A stretch of 20,266 nucleotides of DNA from a virus. The stretch covers positions 1 to 20,266 of the IMG/VR virus record IMGVR_UViG_3300047382_000463; one strand, written 5' to 3'. Position numbers and translations under genes: made by a program. Under the pieces are notes generated by a model. It did no database searches. It was given only the letters and a program-made list of their open reading frames with translations, and was not told the origin of the DNA. The number at the start of each line of letters is the position of its first letter. The stretch's first letter is position 1. Shown here piece by piece: positions 1-5,845 of this stretch.

Positions 1-63
1 TCTGCATCCAGACTCTGAGGGATCAAGGGACTCGCACGCTCGTCTCTTGACCTCCTCAACCGT

Positions 64-84
64 CACTGGATTCCGAATCTAGTG
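64..84. repeat. Near-perfect inverted repeat, 10-bp arms
   Basis: CACTGGATTC (64-73) and GAATCTAGTG (75-84) are inverted around a single central C at 74, with one G/T mismatch. A one-base centre makes an RNA hairpin unlikely and suits a dimeric protein-binding site better. No function is assigned. Confidence 0.45.
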
Positions 85-105
85 TGTCACCTACGCTAAG
101 TCGTT

Positions 106-116
106 GACTACTAGTC
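106..116. repeat. Short palindrome, 5-bp arms
   Basis: GACTA (106-110) and TAGTC (112-116) are perfectly inverted around C111. It lies 22 bases after the longer inverted repeat at 64-84. It is short enough to be chance, but it adds to the structured look of the leader. Confidence 0.3.
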
Positions 117-161
117 GGTTACCGCAGGCGATCCACTAAAGTGTATCGTCTTTGTACCCTC

Positions 162-193
162 GGTCGACTCCTACTCGTACTTATAGTCGGACC
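162..193. repeat. Inverted repeat with 15-base loop
   Basis: GGTCGACT (162-169) pairs with AGTCGGACC (185-193) with one bulged base and a 15-base loop. It could form an RNA or DNA hairpin on either strand. There is no T-tract beside it, so it is not called a terminator. Confidence 0.35.
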
Positions 194-293
194 CCTCTGT
201 CGATGGCCGGTGCTATGCACCCCCCACCTCCCGCCGGGTACCAACTATCACTACCACTCGCACTCGACTATCAATCACAGAAATAAAAAACAA

Positions 294-332
294 TCTTTTC
301 GGGCCGCTTTCCTCGGGACCTGCCGAAAAAGA
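294..332. terminator. Possible terminator-like hairpin of uncertain orientation
   Basis: TCTTTTCGG (294-302) pairs with CCGAAAAAGA (323-332), giving 9 base pairs with one bulged A and a 20-base loop. The arms are T-rich on the left and A-rich on the right of the + strand, the reverse of a usual intrinsic terminator. On the minus strand the stem is followed within four bases by a TTTTTT run (complement of 285-290), so a minus-strand terminator is possible. No minus-strand gene that would use it is visible. Confidence 0.3.
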
Positions 333-440
333 AGAAAAATTTAAACATGCCCGGTTTGATATGTTTACGCCATAAGCAACCGCTAGCCCCCCGGGTACCT
401 AAATTGTACATTGTAACGCAAAGAGGACTCCTTTTAGCGT

Positions 441-833
441 ATGGCAAATAAACAAACTACTAGATTGCGTGAAGATGTGCACAAGTTCATCCACGACGAT
501 GACTTCGAAGCAGCAGTTGCAGCACTTCGTGACGGGCTTAAGGCCAAACAAACAGTTCGTAGAAGCCGTGAAGACGGTCAAAGAGGTGTAGAATACGAAG
601 AAGTCCCCAGTCATACTGTCCGAATCACCGCTGCAAAACTGCTTTTAGAGTACGGATTCGGAAAACCGGCCACCAGAGCCGAAATTACTGTCTCGAAAGA
701 CACCTCCAGAGAGGTCAGCACCGCCGATATTCTGTCCAGATTTCGCAGTTCTGGCATGGATTTGAACGAAATCGTCGATGTTTACGCAGAATCGGTCGAA
801 AACGAGCCTATTTTGTTGGAAAATGACGAATGA
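441..833 (+). CDS. Putative terminase small subunit
   Basis: This 130-residue protein begins with a charged helix-rich region. Around residues 62-76 it has the segment ITAAKLLLEYGFGKP, a pattern (helix, then G-x-GKP) that I associate with small terminase subunits and related phage DNA-binding proteins. The C-terminal third is acidic. A small terminase subunit recognises the packaging site and recruits the large subunit and portal. The large terminase (2241) lies about 1.4 kb downstream on the same strand, which supports this role, although small and large subunits are usually adjacent. The start is the first ATG after an in-frame stop at 435; an AGAGGA lies 13 bases upstream, a rather long spacing. 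It could instead be another small DNA-binding protein. Confidence 0.5.
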   Translation: MANKQTTRLREDVHKFIHDDDFEAAVAALRDGLKAKQTVRRSREDGQRGVEYEEVPSHTVRITAAKLLLEYGFGKPATRAEITVSKDTSREVSTADILSRFRSSGMDLNEIVDVYAESVENEPILLENDE

Positions 834-1377
834 GTACGAAATAGAGGAGTTATTTGCTAACTCTCCGAAACGATCTGTCCGAGACACCCCGGAATGGCAG
901 CGTCAACTGCATCACGAGCTAAAAAAGCACGAAGGGTTTAGTCCTGAAACAGAGATACCCACCCCCGGGGATGTACCAACTATTGGGCACGGTCATACTG
1001 GATCTTACGCAAAACCTGGAGCAAAAATGACTGAGCATGAAGCTGGTGCACTGCTTAAAGACGACATTAATGTGCGCGAGCCGGAGTTAAAAAGACTAAT
1101 GCCTGCGTTCGAAGCCTTCCCACCTGAGCTCCAAGTACCTTTGGCCTCATCCCATTACCGTGGTAGCCTTGGCGGAAGCCCAAAAACTCTTGAGTTAATA
1201 AACAAGGGTGAGTTCGAAAAAGCTGCAGATGAGTTTTTGGACAATGACGAGTATAGAAACGCGGAAGCCAGGGGCAGAGCGGGTATTCGTCCTCGTATGG
1301 AGAGAACTTCCAACGCATTGCGAAAGTTCGGTACTGGGCAACATCCTTCAAGAGAACTTATTTCTGGAACCAACTAA
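823..1377 (+). CDS. GH24-like phage lysozyme (endolysin or virion muramidase)
   Basis: The 184-residue protein looks like a T4-type lysozyme (glycoside hydrolase 24), which cuts the N-acetylmuramic acid to N-acetylglucosamine bond of peptidoglycan. KKHEGF supplies the likely catalytic Glu37. PTIGHGH follows at 52-58, matching the family's T-I-G-x-G-H. Later, ARGRAGIRPRM at about residues 148-158 resembles the family's conserved C-terminal R-x-A-G-x-x-x-R helix. The spacing is not the usual E-8-D-5-T: Thr lies where the second acid is expected, with Asp50 three residues further on. No signal peptide or membrane anchor is visible, so export would need a separate holin, not seen here. ATG 823 overlaps the upstream gene by 11 bases; an earlier in-frame ATG at 778 would overlap it by 56 bases and adds an unlikely N-terminus. 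Confidence 0.72.
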   Translation: MTNEYEIEELFANSPKRSVRDTPEWQRQLHHELKKHEGFSPETEIPTPGDVPTIGHGHTGSYAKPGAKMTEHEAGALLKDDINVREPELKRLMPAFEAFPPELQVPLASSHYRGSLGGSPKTLELINKGEFEKAADEFLDNDEYRNAEARGRAGIRPRMERTSNALRKFGTGQHPSRELISGTN

Positions 1378-1379
1378 CA

Positions 1380-1559
1380 ATGAAACCTGAAAAACAATTT
1401 GAAAATGAGCTCTCCGCGGTATTTGTCCGTTGGTGGGAGGAGTCTGACATTGATGAGGTCGAGATGGGCGAGATTGCATTACGCGTGGTCGAGCGCTTTT
1501 GCGACACCGAGATCGAATTCGAGATGGATTTCGATTTGGACGAGATAGACGAGGACTGA
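1380..1559 (+). CDS. Small, extremely acidic hypothetical protein
   Basis: This 59-residue frame starts two bases after the lysozyme stop and ends in a TGATG overlap with the next gene. The protein has 22 Asp/Glu and only 5 Lys/Arg (net charge near -17). The N-terminus is amphipathic with a Trp pair at 18-19, and the last dozen residues are almost entirely acidic with hydrophobic spacing (DFDLDEIDED). I do not recognise a family. Its tight packing between two genes and consistent use of GAG/GAC/GAT codons support it as real. Small acidic phage proteins can mimic DNA or inhibit host DNA-binding proteins, but nothing here shows that. Confidence 0.6.
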   Translation: MKPEKQFENELSAVFVRWWEESDIDEVEMGEIALRVVERFCDTEIEFEMDFDLDEIDED

Positions 1560-1729
1560 TGAGCGAAAAAGATACCGATACAGGGGCAGAGATGGAGCCG
1601 GCTATTAAGTTTTGCGTGTGTCAACGATGTGGAACTCCTGAAGAACGCAAAAAAGCCGAGGAAGTTGCTAAAAAAGCCGCAGAAAAAGCAACTGAAGAAC
1701 TCAAGCAAAACCCTATTCCTCATCGATAG
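1559..1729 (+). CDS. Small Cys-cluster and Lys/Ala helix protein, unknown
   Basis: A 56-residue protein whose ATG overlaps the previous stop (TGATG), with GAGG at 1551-1554 as a well-placed ribosome binding site. Residues 19-24 are CVCQRC, a C-x-C-x-x-C cluster that could be half of a metal site. Residues 28-48 are a Glu/Lys/Ala-rich stretch likely to be one long helix. The arrangement suggests translational coupling with the acidic gene before it. A longer reading beginning at 1499 would lie almost wholly inside that gene and is disfavoured. No function can be given. Confidence 0.55.
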   Translation: MSEKDTDTGAEMEPAIKFCVCQRCGTPEERKKAEEVAKKAAEKATEELKQNPIPHR

Positions 1730-1763
1730 ATGTACGACCTATCGGCCATAAAATTTATTAATT

Positions 1764-1789
1764 CTGACGAACAGATTTTTATTCGTCAG
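1764..1789 (+). promoter_or_regulatory. Hairpin in the 82-base gap before the basic-protein genes
   Basis: CTGACGAA (1764-1771) and TTCGTCAG (1782-1789) form a perfect 8-bp stem with a 10-base loop. This is the longest intergenic gap after position 441, and the hairpin ends 8 bases before the GAGGAGG at 1798. No T-tract follows, so it is not a standard terminator. It may be an RNA-processing or stability site or a translational control element. Confidence 0.5.
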
Positions 1790-1797
1790 GCAAAAGC

Positions 1798-1804
1798 GAG
1801 GAGG
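1798..1804 (+). promoter_or_regulatory. Strong ribosome binding site fixing a GTG start
   Basis: GAGGAGG lies 7 bases before GTG 1812, the best Shine-Dalgarno match in the window. It decides the start of the 49-residue gene: the ATG at 1805 touches the motif and opens only an 8-codon frame, so it is not a usable start. Confidence 0.7.
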
Positions 1805-1811
1805 ATGAACC

Positions 1812-1961
1812 GTGCCAGCAAGAAAACCTAAAGGTAAAAAAAGTACAGCATCTAAGAAGGGGCCTTGTTGGAAAGGCTACCAAGCTATTGGTATGAAGAG
1901 TAAAGGTGGCCGGAAGGTGCCTAATTGCGTACCGAAAAAAGGAAGCAAGAGAGGGAGATAG
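1812..1961 (+). CDS. Small basic phage protein with CWKGY / VPNC motif
   Basis: This 49-residue, strongly basic protein begins MPARKPKGKK and contains CWKGY at 19-23, IGMK at 26-29 and VPNCVPKK at 36-43, with two cysteines 20 residues apart. I recall this CWxGY...G...VPNCVP pattern from small conserved proteins in marine and other aquatic phages, where no function is established; this is memory, not a search. The charge and lack of hydrophobic core fit a nucleic-acid-binding or virion-associated peptide. It starts at GTG behind a strong ribosome binding site and is followed after 2 bases by a second basic gene with a similar N-terminus (MPAKRKPSK). Confidence 0.72.
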   Translation: MPARKPKGKKSTASKKGPCWKGYQAIGMKSKGGRKVPNCVPKKGSKRGR

Positions 1962-1963
1962 AA

Positions 1964-2236
1964 ATGCCAGCAAAAAGAAAACCGAGTAAGCCCATTAGGA
2001 AGACTACGAAGGGCAAAGGAGCTAATTATAGGACTGTCAAAGCTGGGGCGGGCATGACCAAAAAGGGTGTTGCCGCATATCGAAAGGCTAATCCTGGGTC
2101 CAAGCTCAAGACTGCTGTCACTGGCAAGGTCAAGAAGGGTAGTAAAGCGGCTAAGCGTCGCAAAGCATTTTGCGCAAGGAGCAAGAGCTGGACTGGTGAG
2201 CGTGGTAAAGCCGCCCGTCGCAGGTGGAAGTGCTAG
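1964..2236 (+). CDS. Small basic protein resembling DUF6321
   Basis: A 90-residue protein rich in Lys, Arg and Gly. The central part (GMTKKGVAAYRKANPGSKLK, about residues 32-51) and the C-terminal KRRKAFCARSKSW and GERGKAARRRWKC segments match what I recall of DUF6321, a short domain in phages and some large eukaryotic viruses. Its function is unknown; the two cysteines (about 72 and 90) and clustered Arg residues suggest nucleic-acid binding. The ATG at 1964 follows a GAGAGGGAG stretch at about 1949-1957. A longer reading from 1925 would overlap the previous gene and skip that site. It ends 4 bases before the terminase start, so the two are probably co-translated. Confidence 0.75.
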   Translation: MPAKRKPSKPIRKTTKGKGANYRTVKAGAGMTKKGVAAYRKANPGSKLKTAVTGKVKKGSKAAKRRKAFCARSKSWTGERGKAARRRWKC

Positions 2237-2240
2237 GTTT

Positions 2241-4010
2241 GTGACCGAGGATAAAACTAAACAGCTTGAGGATCTTATTCGTATCGATCCTGAGGTCTGG
2301 TTCAGTACATTTGCGGTAATCAAGGACAAGCGGGGTAGGGATATCAAGCCCAAGCCGAATACTTTGCAGAAGCGAATGTTCGCGCATTATCGAAAGTGCC
2401 AGATCGAGGATAAACCGTGCAAGATGATCATATTGAAACCACGGCAAAAGGGTGCGAGTACCTGTGCTCAGGCTTTGACATATCACCATATGCGCAAGCA
2501 TGCGACTCTTGCTGGATCATTGATGGGTGATATCAGTGGCACATCGGACAAGGTTTTCGAGATCTATCGTCGATATGCTGAGAATGATTTATTCCCATGG
2601 GAACCAGACGGGTCGGGTAGCGTATTGGATGGTGGGTCCTTGGTTGATTTGATCAAATTAAGGAGCGGTAGCCAATATGGTAAGGAAACCGCTGGATCTA
2701 AAAATGCGGGAAGATCTGGTACCATTCAGGTTGGTAACATGACTGAGGTTGCATTCTGGCCTATGCAGGGAGAAAGAGACCCTGCTCTTGGATATTTGCA
2801 GAGTTTATATGACGGGGACAATTTATCCTTGGTTGTCGCGGATTCTACGCCTAATGGCCCTGCCGGTTGGTTTTATCGTACCTGGGTGCAGGACAATGAA
2901 TGGGCTAAGATTTTTGCTGCCTGGTTTGAATTTGAGGATTCTGTTGTTCCGTTTGAATCGGATGATCATAAGCAGGACTTCATCGATACTATGACGGAGG
3001 ATGAGAAGTCTGAGATGGAGCGATTTGATGTAAACTACGAGCAATTGCATTGGCGTCGCCGGGTTCTTCAGGACAAATGCAATGGGGACATTAGCAAATT
3101 TCGCCAGGAGTATCCGAGCGATCCGGAGGAATGTTTTTTAATGTCCTCCCGCCCAAGGTTTCATACTGCGAATTTGGATAAGATGCTCAAGGCCAGTGCG
3201 GATGTTCGATACCAAATGGGCTCCCTTGCTGTCCAAGCAGACGGGAAGAGTAGTAGTTTTCGTCCTGATAAAGCGGGTGAGTGGAAAGTATACGAGGAGC
3301 CTGAGTACGATTCTAAATATTTAATCTCTGTTGATACATGCACCGGGGAGGACCAGCAGACACAGGGATTAGCCGCCGATCCTGATTACCATTCTGTACA
3401 GGTTTGGAAAGCGCCTTTTGAGGACTGGCATGGTAACTGGCATGTCCCGCGCTTGGTCGCCTTGCACCATAGTCGCTTGGACATTGGTATACTTGCTCAC
3501 GAGGTCGAAGCTGCGGCTCGCTGGTACGGCAATGCGTTTGTTATCCCGGAGGTTAATAATTCTGGCCTCGCCCTGCTAAAATATCTGCTCGATATGGGAT
3601 TATCTGTCTATCGCAGACGGAAATACAATGATTCCATGGGCATGGTGGAAAAAAGCTTTGGGTGGAGTACCGATAAAATTACTCGAAAGACCGTGATCGA
3701 TCATTTGGCCGCTGAATTAATTGAAGAAAATTTGGATATCCCGGATGAGGATGTTTTGCGCGAGATGAAAACATTTATCATAAATGATCGGGGCAAGCCC
3801 GAAGCTGCTCCTGGCCACCATGATGACCATGTCCTCGCGGCCGCTATCGCATTATATAACATTGATAGCGCAACGACATACAAACTGCCTAAAAAGAAGA
3901 AGATTAGTAATCGCATGCTGCATAAAAATCCAAGCATGTTATGCCCCGATGGGTTCATGCGCGTGCCTCTCAATGCATTGAAGAAGAATTACAAGCGGTT
4001 GAGACCATAA
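2241..4010 (+). CDS. Terminase large subunit (packaging ATPase-nuclease)
   Basis: This 589-residue protein has the two-domain layout of a large terminase, the motor that cuts and pumps phage DNA into the procapsid through the portal. In the N-terminal ATPase domain, LKPRQKGAST (65-74) sits where the Walker A loop is expected, and NMTEVAFW (166-173) matches the Walker B region with Glu169 as likely catalytic acid. In the C-terminal RuvC-like nuclease domain, the candidate metal-binding acids are Asp365 (ISVDTCTGED), Glu437 (PEVNNSG) and Asp528/Asp529 (GHHDDHVLAAA). The start is GTG 2241, 10 bases after GGTGGAAG. A longer in-frame opening from 2067 lies within the preceding gene and is rejected. 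The P-loop lacks the standard GKS/GKT form (KGAST instead), as in some divergent terminases. Confidence 0.9.
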   Translation: MTEDKTKQLEDLIRIDPEVWFSTFAVIKDKRGRDIKPKPNTLQKRMFAHYRKCQIEDKPCKMIILKPRQKGASTCAQALTYHHMRKHATLAGSLMGDISGTSDKVFEIYRRYAENDLFPWEPDGSGSVLDGGSLVDLIKLRSGSQYGKETAGSKNAGRSGTIQVGNMTEVAFWPMQGERDPALGYLQSLYDGDNLSLVVADSTPNGPAGWFYRTWVQDNEWAKIFAAWFEFEDSVVPFESDDHKQDFIDTMTEDEKSEMERFDVNYEQLHWRRRVLQDKCNGDISKFRQEYPSDPEECFLMSSRPRFHTANLDKMLKASADVRYQMGSLAVQADGKSSSFRPDKAGEWKVYEEPEYDSKYLISVDTCTGEDQQTQGLAADPDYHSVQVWKAPFEDWHGNWHVPRLVALHHSRLDIGILAHEVEAAARWYGNAFVIPEVNNSGLALLKYLLDMGLSVYRRRKYNDSMGMVEKSFGWSTDKITRKTVIDHLAAELIEENLDIPDEDVLREMKTFIINDRGKPEAAPGHHDDHVLAAAIALYNIDSATTYKLPKKKKISNRMLHKNPSMLCPDGFMRVPLNALKKNYKRLRP

Positions 4011-4033
4011 TTGCCCGGATCTACCCTTTCGCT

Positions 4034-5833
4034 ATGGCAGAGAAAACCCGCGAAGAATATCTAGCAGAGTTCGCAAAAAATATTTTTGACGAAACTTACT
4101 TCAGCACATTTAGCAACGACGACATATTTAGAGACGCGGCAAAGTATTTAAAGGATAACGGCCTTCCGCCAACTGCCTTGGATAAGGAGCTCAAAAAGCT
4201 TCAGCAAAAATACAAATCTTCTAGACCAAACTCTAAAGATAATCTTTTTGACATCATTGATGATGAATACTTCAGAGCTGGAACTAAAAGAACTCGAGAT
4301 CTTTTTGGGTTCGATTCCAACAAAGAGTTAACCGCTAGAACCGAAGCTCGTAAGGAAGAGAAAGCAGCCGAAGCAGCGGCGGAAGCGGAAAAGGTTGAGG
4401 CTGCGCCGGAGCCTGAGCCTGAGCCTGTAGAGGTAGAGGTAGCGGCAGAAGACCAAGCTGTCGAAGCAGCCGAACCTAAAGCTGATGTTCAAGCTACCCC
4501 AAAAGATCCAGCTCAAGTTGAAGACGGTCCTAACTTGGAAAATCCTGCCGGTCTTGCAGCCATGGCCGATAACCTTGGGCGTGGTGTTCGCGACCCTAGA
4601 ATAAAAAGCATTGCCGCGAATCAGCGCAGAAATATGGAGAAATCTCTTAATGCTCAGGCAGCAAGAAAGATAGATGAGGATATTGCCAAGCAGAGAAGGG
4701 CAGACCGCACCCAAAAAATATTTGACGACCGCGAAGCTGATTTAAAAGAAGCCTGGGCACAAAGCCGCACAGGCAGAAGGACAGGTCTTACCTTCGACGA
4801 GCTTGATGCTGAAACACAAGCCGATATGCGGAATCGCTACAACGATAGCCGCGAGGCAGGAGCTTATTCGGACGAAAAGTACGAAGCGTACAAGAAGAGC
4901 TTGGGCGTTCCAGTATATGATGAAAACGGTTTAGTTGGTTACGAAAGCTCTAAAAAGTTCGAAGAAGATATGGGCGACCAGCAGATTCGAATGAATCCAG
5001 ATCAGCCCAATAGAGCACAAATAAGAGAGCGTAGAAATAACGCCATGCTCGACGATATTAGAGCTGAGATCAAAGAGACCGGAAAACACCCCTTTGGTGA
5101 AGGGCCTGTTTTGGGTACTGACCATGCTAGAGAAGTAGAGCTCAGCAAAAAGTACGGCGGAGATATGGCAGGCTTAAAGAAAGCCGCCAGAGATGTCCGA
5201 GACAACCCGTTCAATAAAGTAAATTACGCGGAAGCTTTCATGCCCGCTGACTTTAACCAGCCAAAACCGCTACCTCCTACATCATCACCAGTATCGTCCT
5301 TTGAACCTTCTCAAAAGATGGTTTCCCAAGACATGCTGGACAGAAATAACCAAGAGGTTAATTCCGTTCTTGATTCGGTACCTTTTCCCAGACCTAAGAT
5401 CCCGCAAGCACCTAAGCCAAAGCCAAAGCCCCGCAACCCTATTACTACGCTCCCGTTTTCTTTAGAGCAGCCTGTGAGCAACGAGCCTGGTGTAGAGCTT
5501 ACTAGAACCTCTAAAGAGTTTCCTACTATGGATGCTCCAAAATATCCTGCCACAAGCGAGCCAAGTGTAGATCTTACCAGAACAACAAAAGACTATCCTA
5601 CAATGGATGCTCCTAGCGCGCAGCAACGAAAGCAATCTTCCGGCTTTGGGCGAAGCGGTAAAAAACAATACAACATCCCTGCAATAGATCGTATGGACCT
5701 TGATAATTATGATTACCGACCAGACGCTCCTAAACATCCAGGCGGAGCAGGTAGAGGCCGAAGCGGTAAGAAACAGTATAACATTCCTGCTCTAGATTTC
5801 CTCGATTTAGATAATATCTTCTACAACCAGTAG
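4034..5833 (+). CDS. Unknown 599-residue phage protein with paired C-terminal motifs
   Basis: I do not recognise a family. The N-terminal ~95 residues look folded and helical (MAEKTREEYLAEFAKNIFDE at the start). Residues about 100-152 are Glu/Ala/Pro-rich with a run of EP/EV pairs, probably disordered or coiled. Residues ~200-420 are charged and helix-rich. The last ~180 residues are Pro-rich and contain two short repeats present twice each: VELTRTSKEFPTMDAP-like, and GRSGKKQYNIPA followed by an acidic DLDN tail. Its place between the large terminase and a giant virion-like protein suggests a head, scaffold or internal protein; this is inference. ATG 4034 has no clear ribosome binding site. 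An upstream ATG at 3941 would overlap the terminase by 70 bases and adds an unlikely N-terminus. Confidence 0.72.
   Translation: MAEKTREEYLAEFAKNIFDETYFSTFSNDDIFRDAAKYLKDNGLPPTALDKELKKLQQKYKSSRPNSKDNLFDIIDDEYFRAGTKRTRDLFGFDSNKELTARTEARKEEKAAEAAAEAEKVEAAPEPEPEPVEVEVAAEDQAVEAAEPKADVQATPKDPAQVEDGPNLENPAGLAAMADNLGRGVRDPRIKSIAANQRRNMEKSLNAQAARKIDEDIAKQRRADRTQKIFDDREADLKEAWAQSRTGRRTGLTFDELDAETQADMRNRYNDSREAGAYSDEKYEAYKKSLGVPVYDENGLVGYESSKKFEEDMGDQQIRMNPDQPNRAQIRERRNNAMLDDIRAEIKETGKHPFGEGPVLGTDHAREVELSKKYGGDMAGLKKAARDVRDNPFNKVNYAEAFMPADFNQPKPLPPTSSPVSSFEPSQKMVSQDMLDRNNQEVNSVLDSVPFPRPKIPQAPKPKPKPRNPITTLPFSLEQPVSNEPGVELTRTSKEFPTMDAPKYPATSEPSVDLTRTTKDYPTMDAPSAQQRKQSSGFGRSGKKQYNIPAIDRMDLDNYDYRPDAPKHPGGAGRGRSGKKQYNIPALDFLDLDNIFYNQ
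5492..5614 (+). repeat. Duplicated 16-residue motif (VELTRT..PTMDAP)
   Basis: Two 48-base copies, 5492-5539 and 5567-5614 (75 bases apart start to start), encode VELTRTSKEFPTMDAP and VDLTRTTKDYPTMDAP. The proteins agree better than the DNA, so the motif appears to be kept by selection and not freshly duplicated. Confidence 0.8.
5648..5824 (+). repeat. Duplicated 23-residue motif (GRSGKKQYNIPA.D..DLDN)
   Basis: Two 69-base copies, 5648-5716 and 5756-5824, encode GRSGKKQYNIPAIDRMDLDN and GRSGKKQYNIPALDFLDLDN followed by YDY or IFY. The second copy lies three residues before the C-terminus. The first 12 residues are identical although synonymous codons differ, which points to a functional short binding motif. 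Confidence 0.85.
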
Positions 5834-5845
5834 GGTACTAATCCT

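Larger units (their letters stand above)
1..440. other. Non-coding leader without a supportable gene
   Basis: I see no convincing coding region here. The + strand is C-rich and G-poor over about 1-280 and then A-rich. Stops interrupt every frame on the minus strand, and the only longer + frame (141-344) lacks a ribosome binding site. The stretch contains several inverted repeats, listed separately, and a purine-rich AGAGGA at 422-427 that probably serves the gene at 441. Three overlapping six-base palindromes fall at 382-399 (GCTAGC, CCCGGG, GGTACC). It could be a regulatory or intergenic region, part of an end of the phage genome, or a damaged or mis-oriented contig end. I see no tRNA cloverleaf. 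Confidence 0.55.

Noticed and set aside
141-344. Open + frame of 67 codons with GTG start, hydrophobic start and basic end
   Set aside because: No ribosome binding site, odd composition (His/Tyr/Arg-rich tail), and it lies across the hairpin at 294-332. No similarity to anything I recognise.
382-399. Cluster of NheI-, SmaI- and KpnI-type sites resembling a cloning polylinker
   Set aside because: Only three palindromes, no vector sequence around them; chance in a C/G-rich patch is enough.
778-825. Earlier in-frame ATG for the lysozyme
   Set aside because: It would overlap the upstream gene by 56 bases and adds residues that read as the neighbour's sequence in another frame; ATG 823 is more natural.
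2067-2240. N-terminal extension of the large terminase
   Set aside because: It lies wholly within the DUF6321-like gene, and GTG 2241 has a purine-rich site at a good distance.
1877-2353. Minus-strand open frame of 158 codons
   Set aside because: It is antisense to two well-supported basic genes and the terminase start; Arg/Lys-rich + codons produce long Leu/Ser/Pro-rich antisense frames.
3941-4033. Upstream start for the 599-residue gene, or a frameshift fusion with the terminase
   Set aside because: The overlap shows terminase coding constraint, and I see no strong slippery heptamer near the terminase stop.
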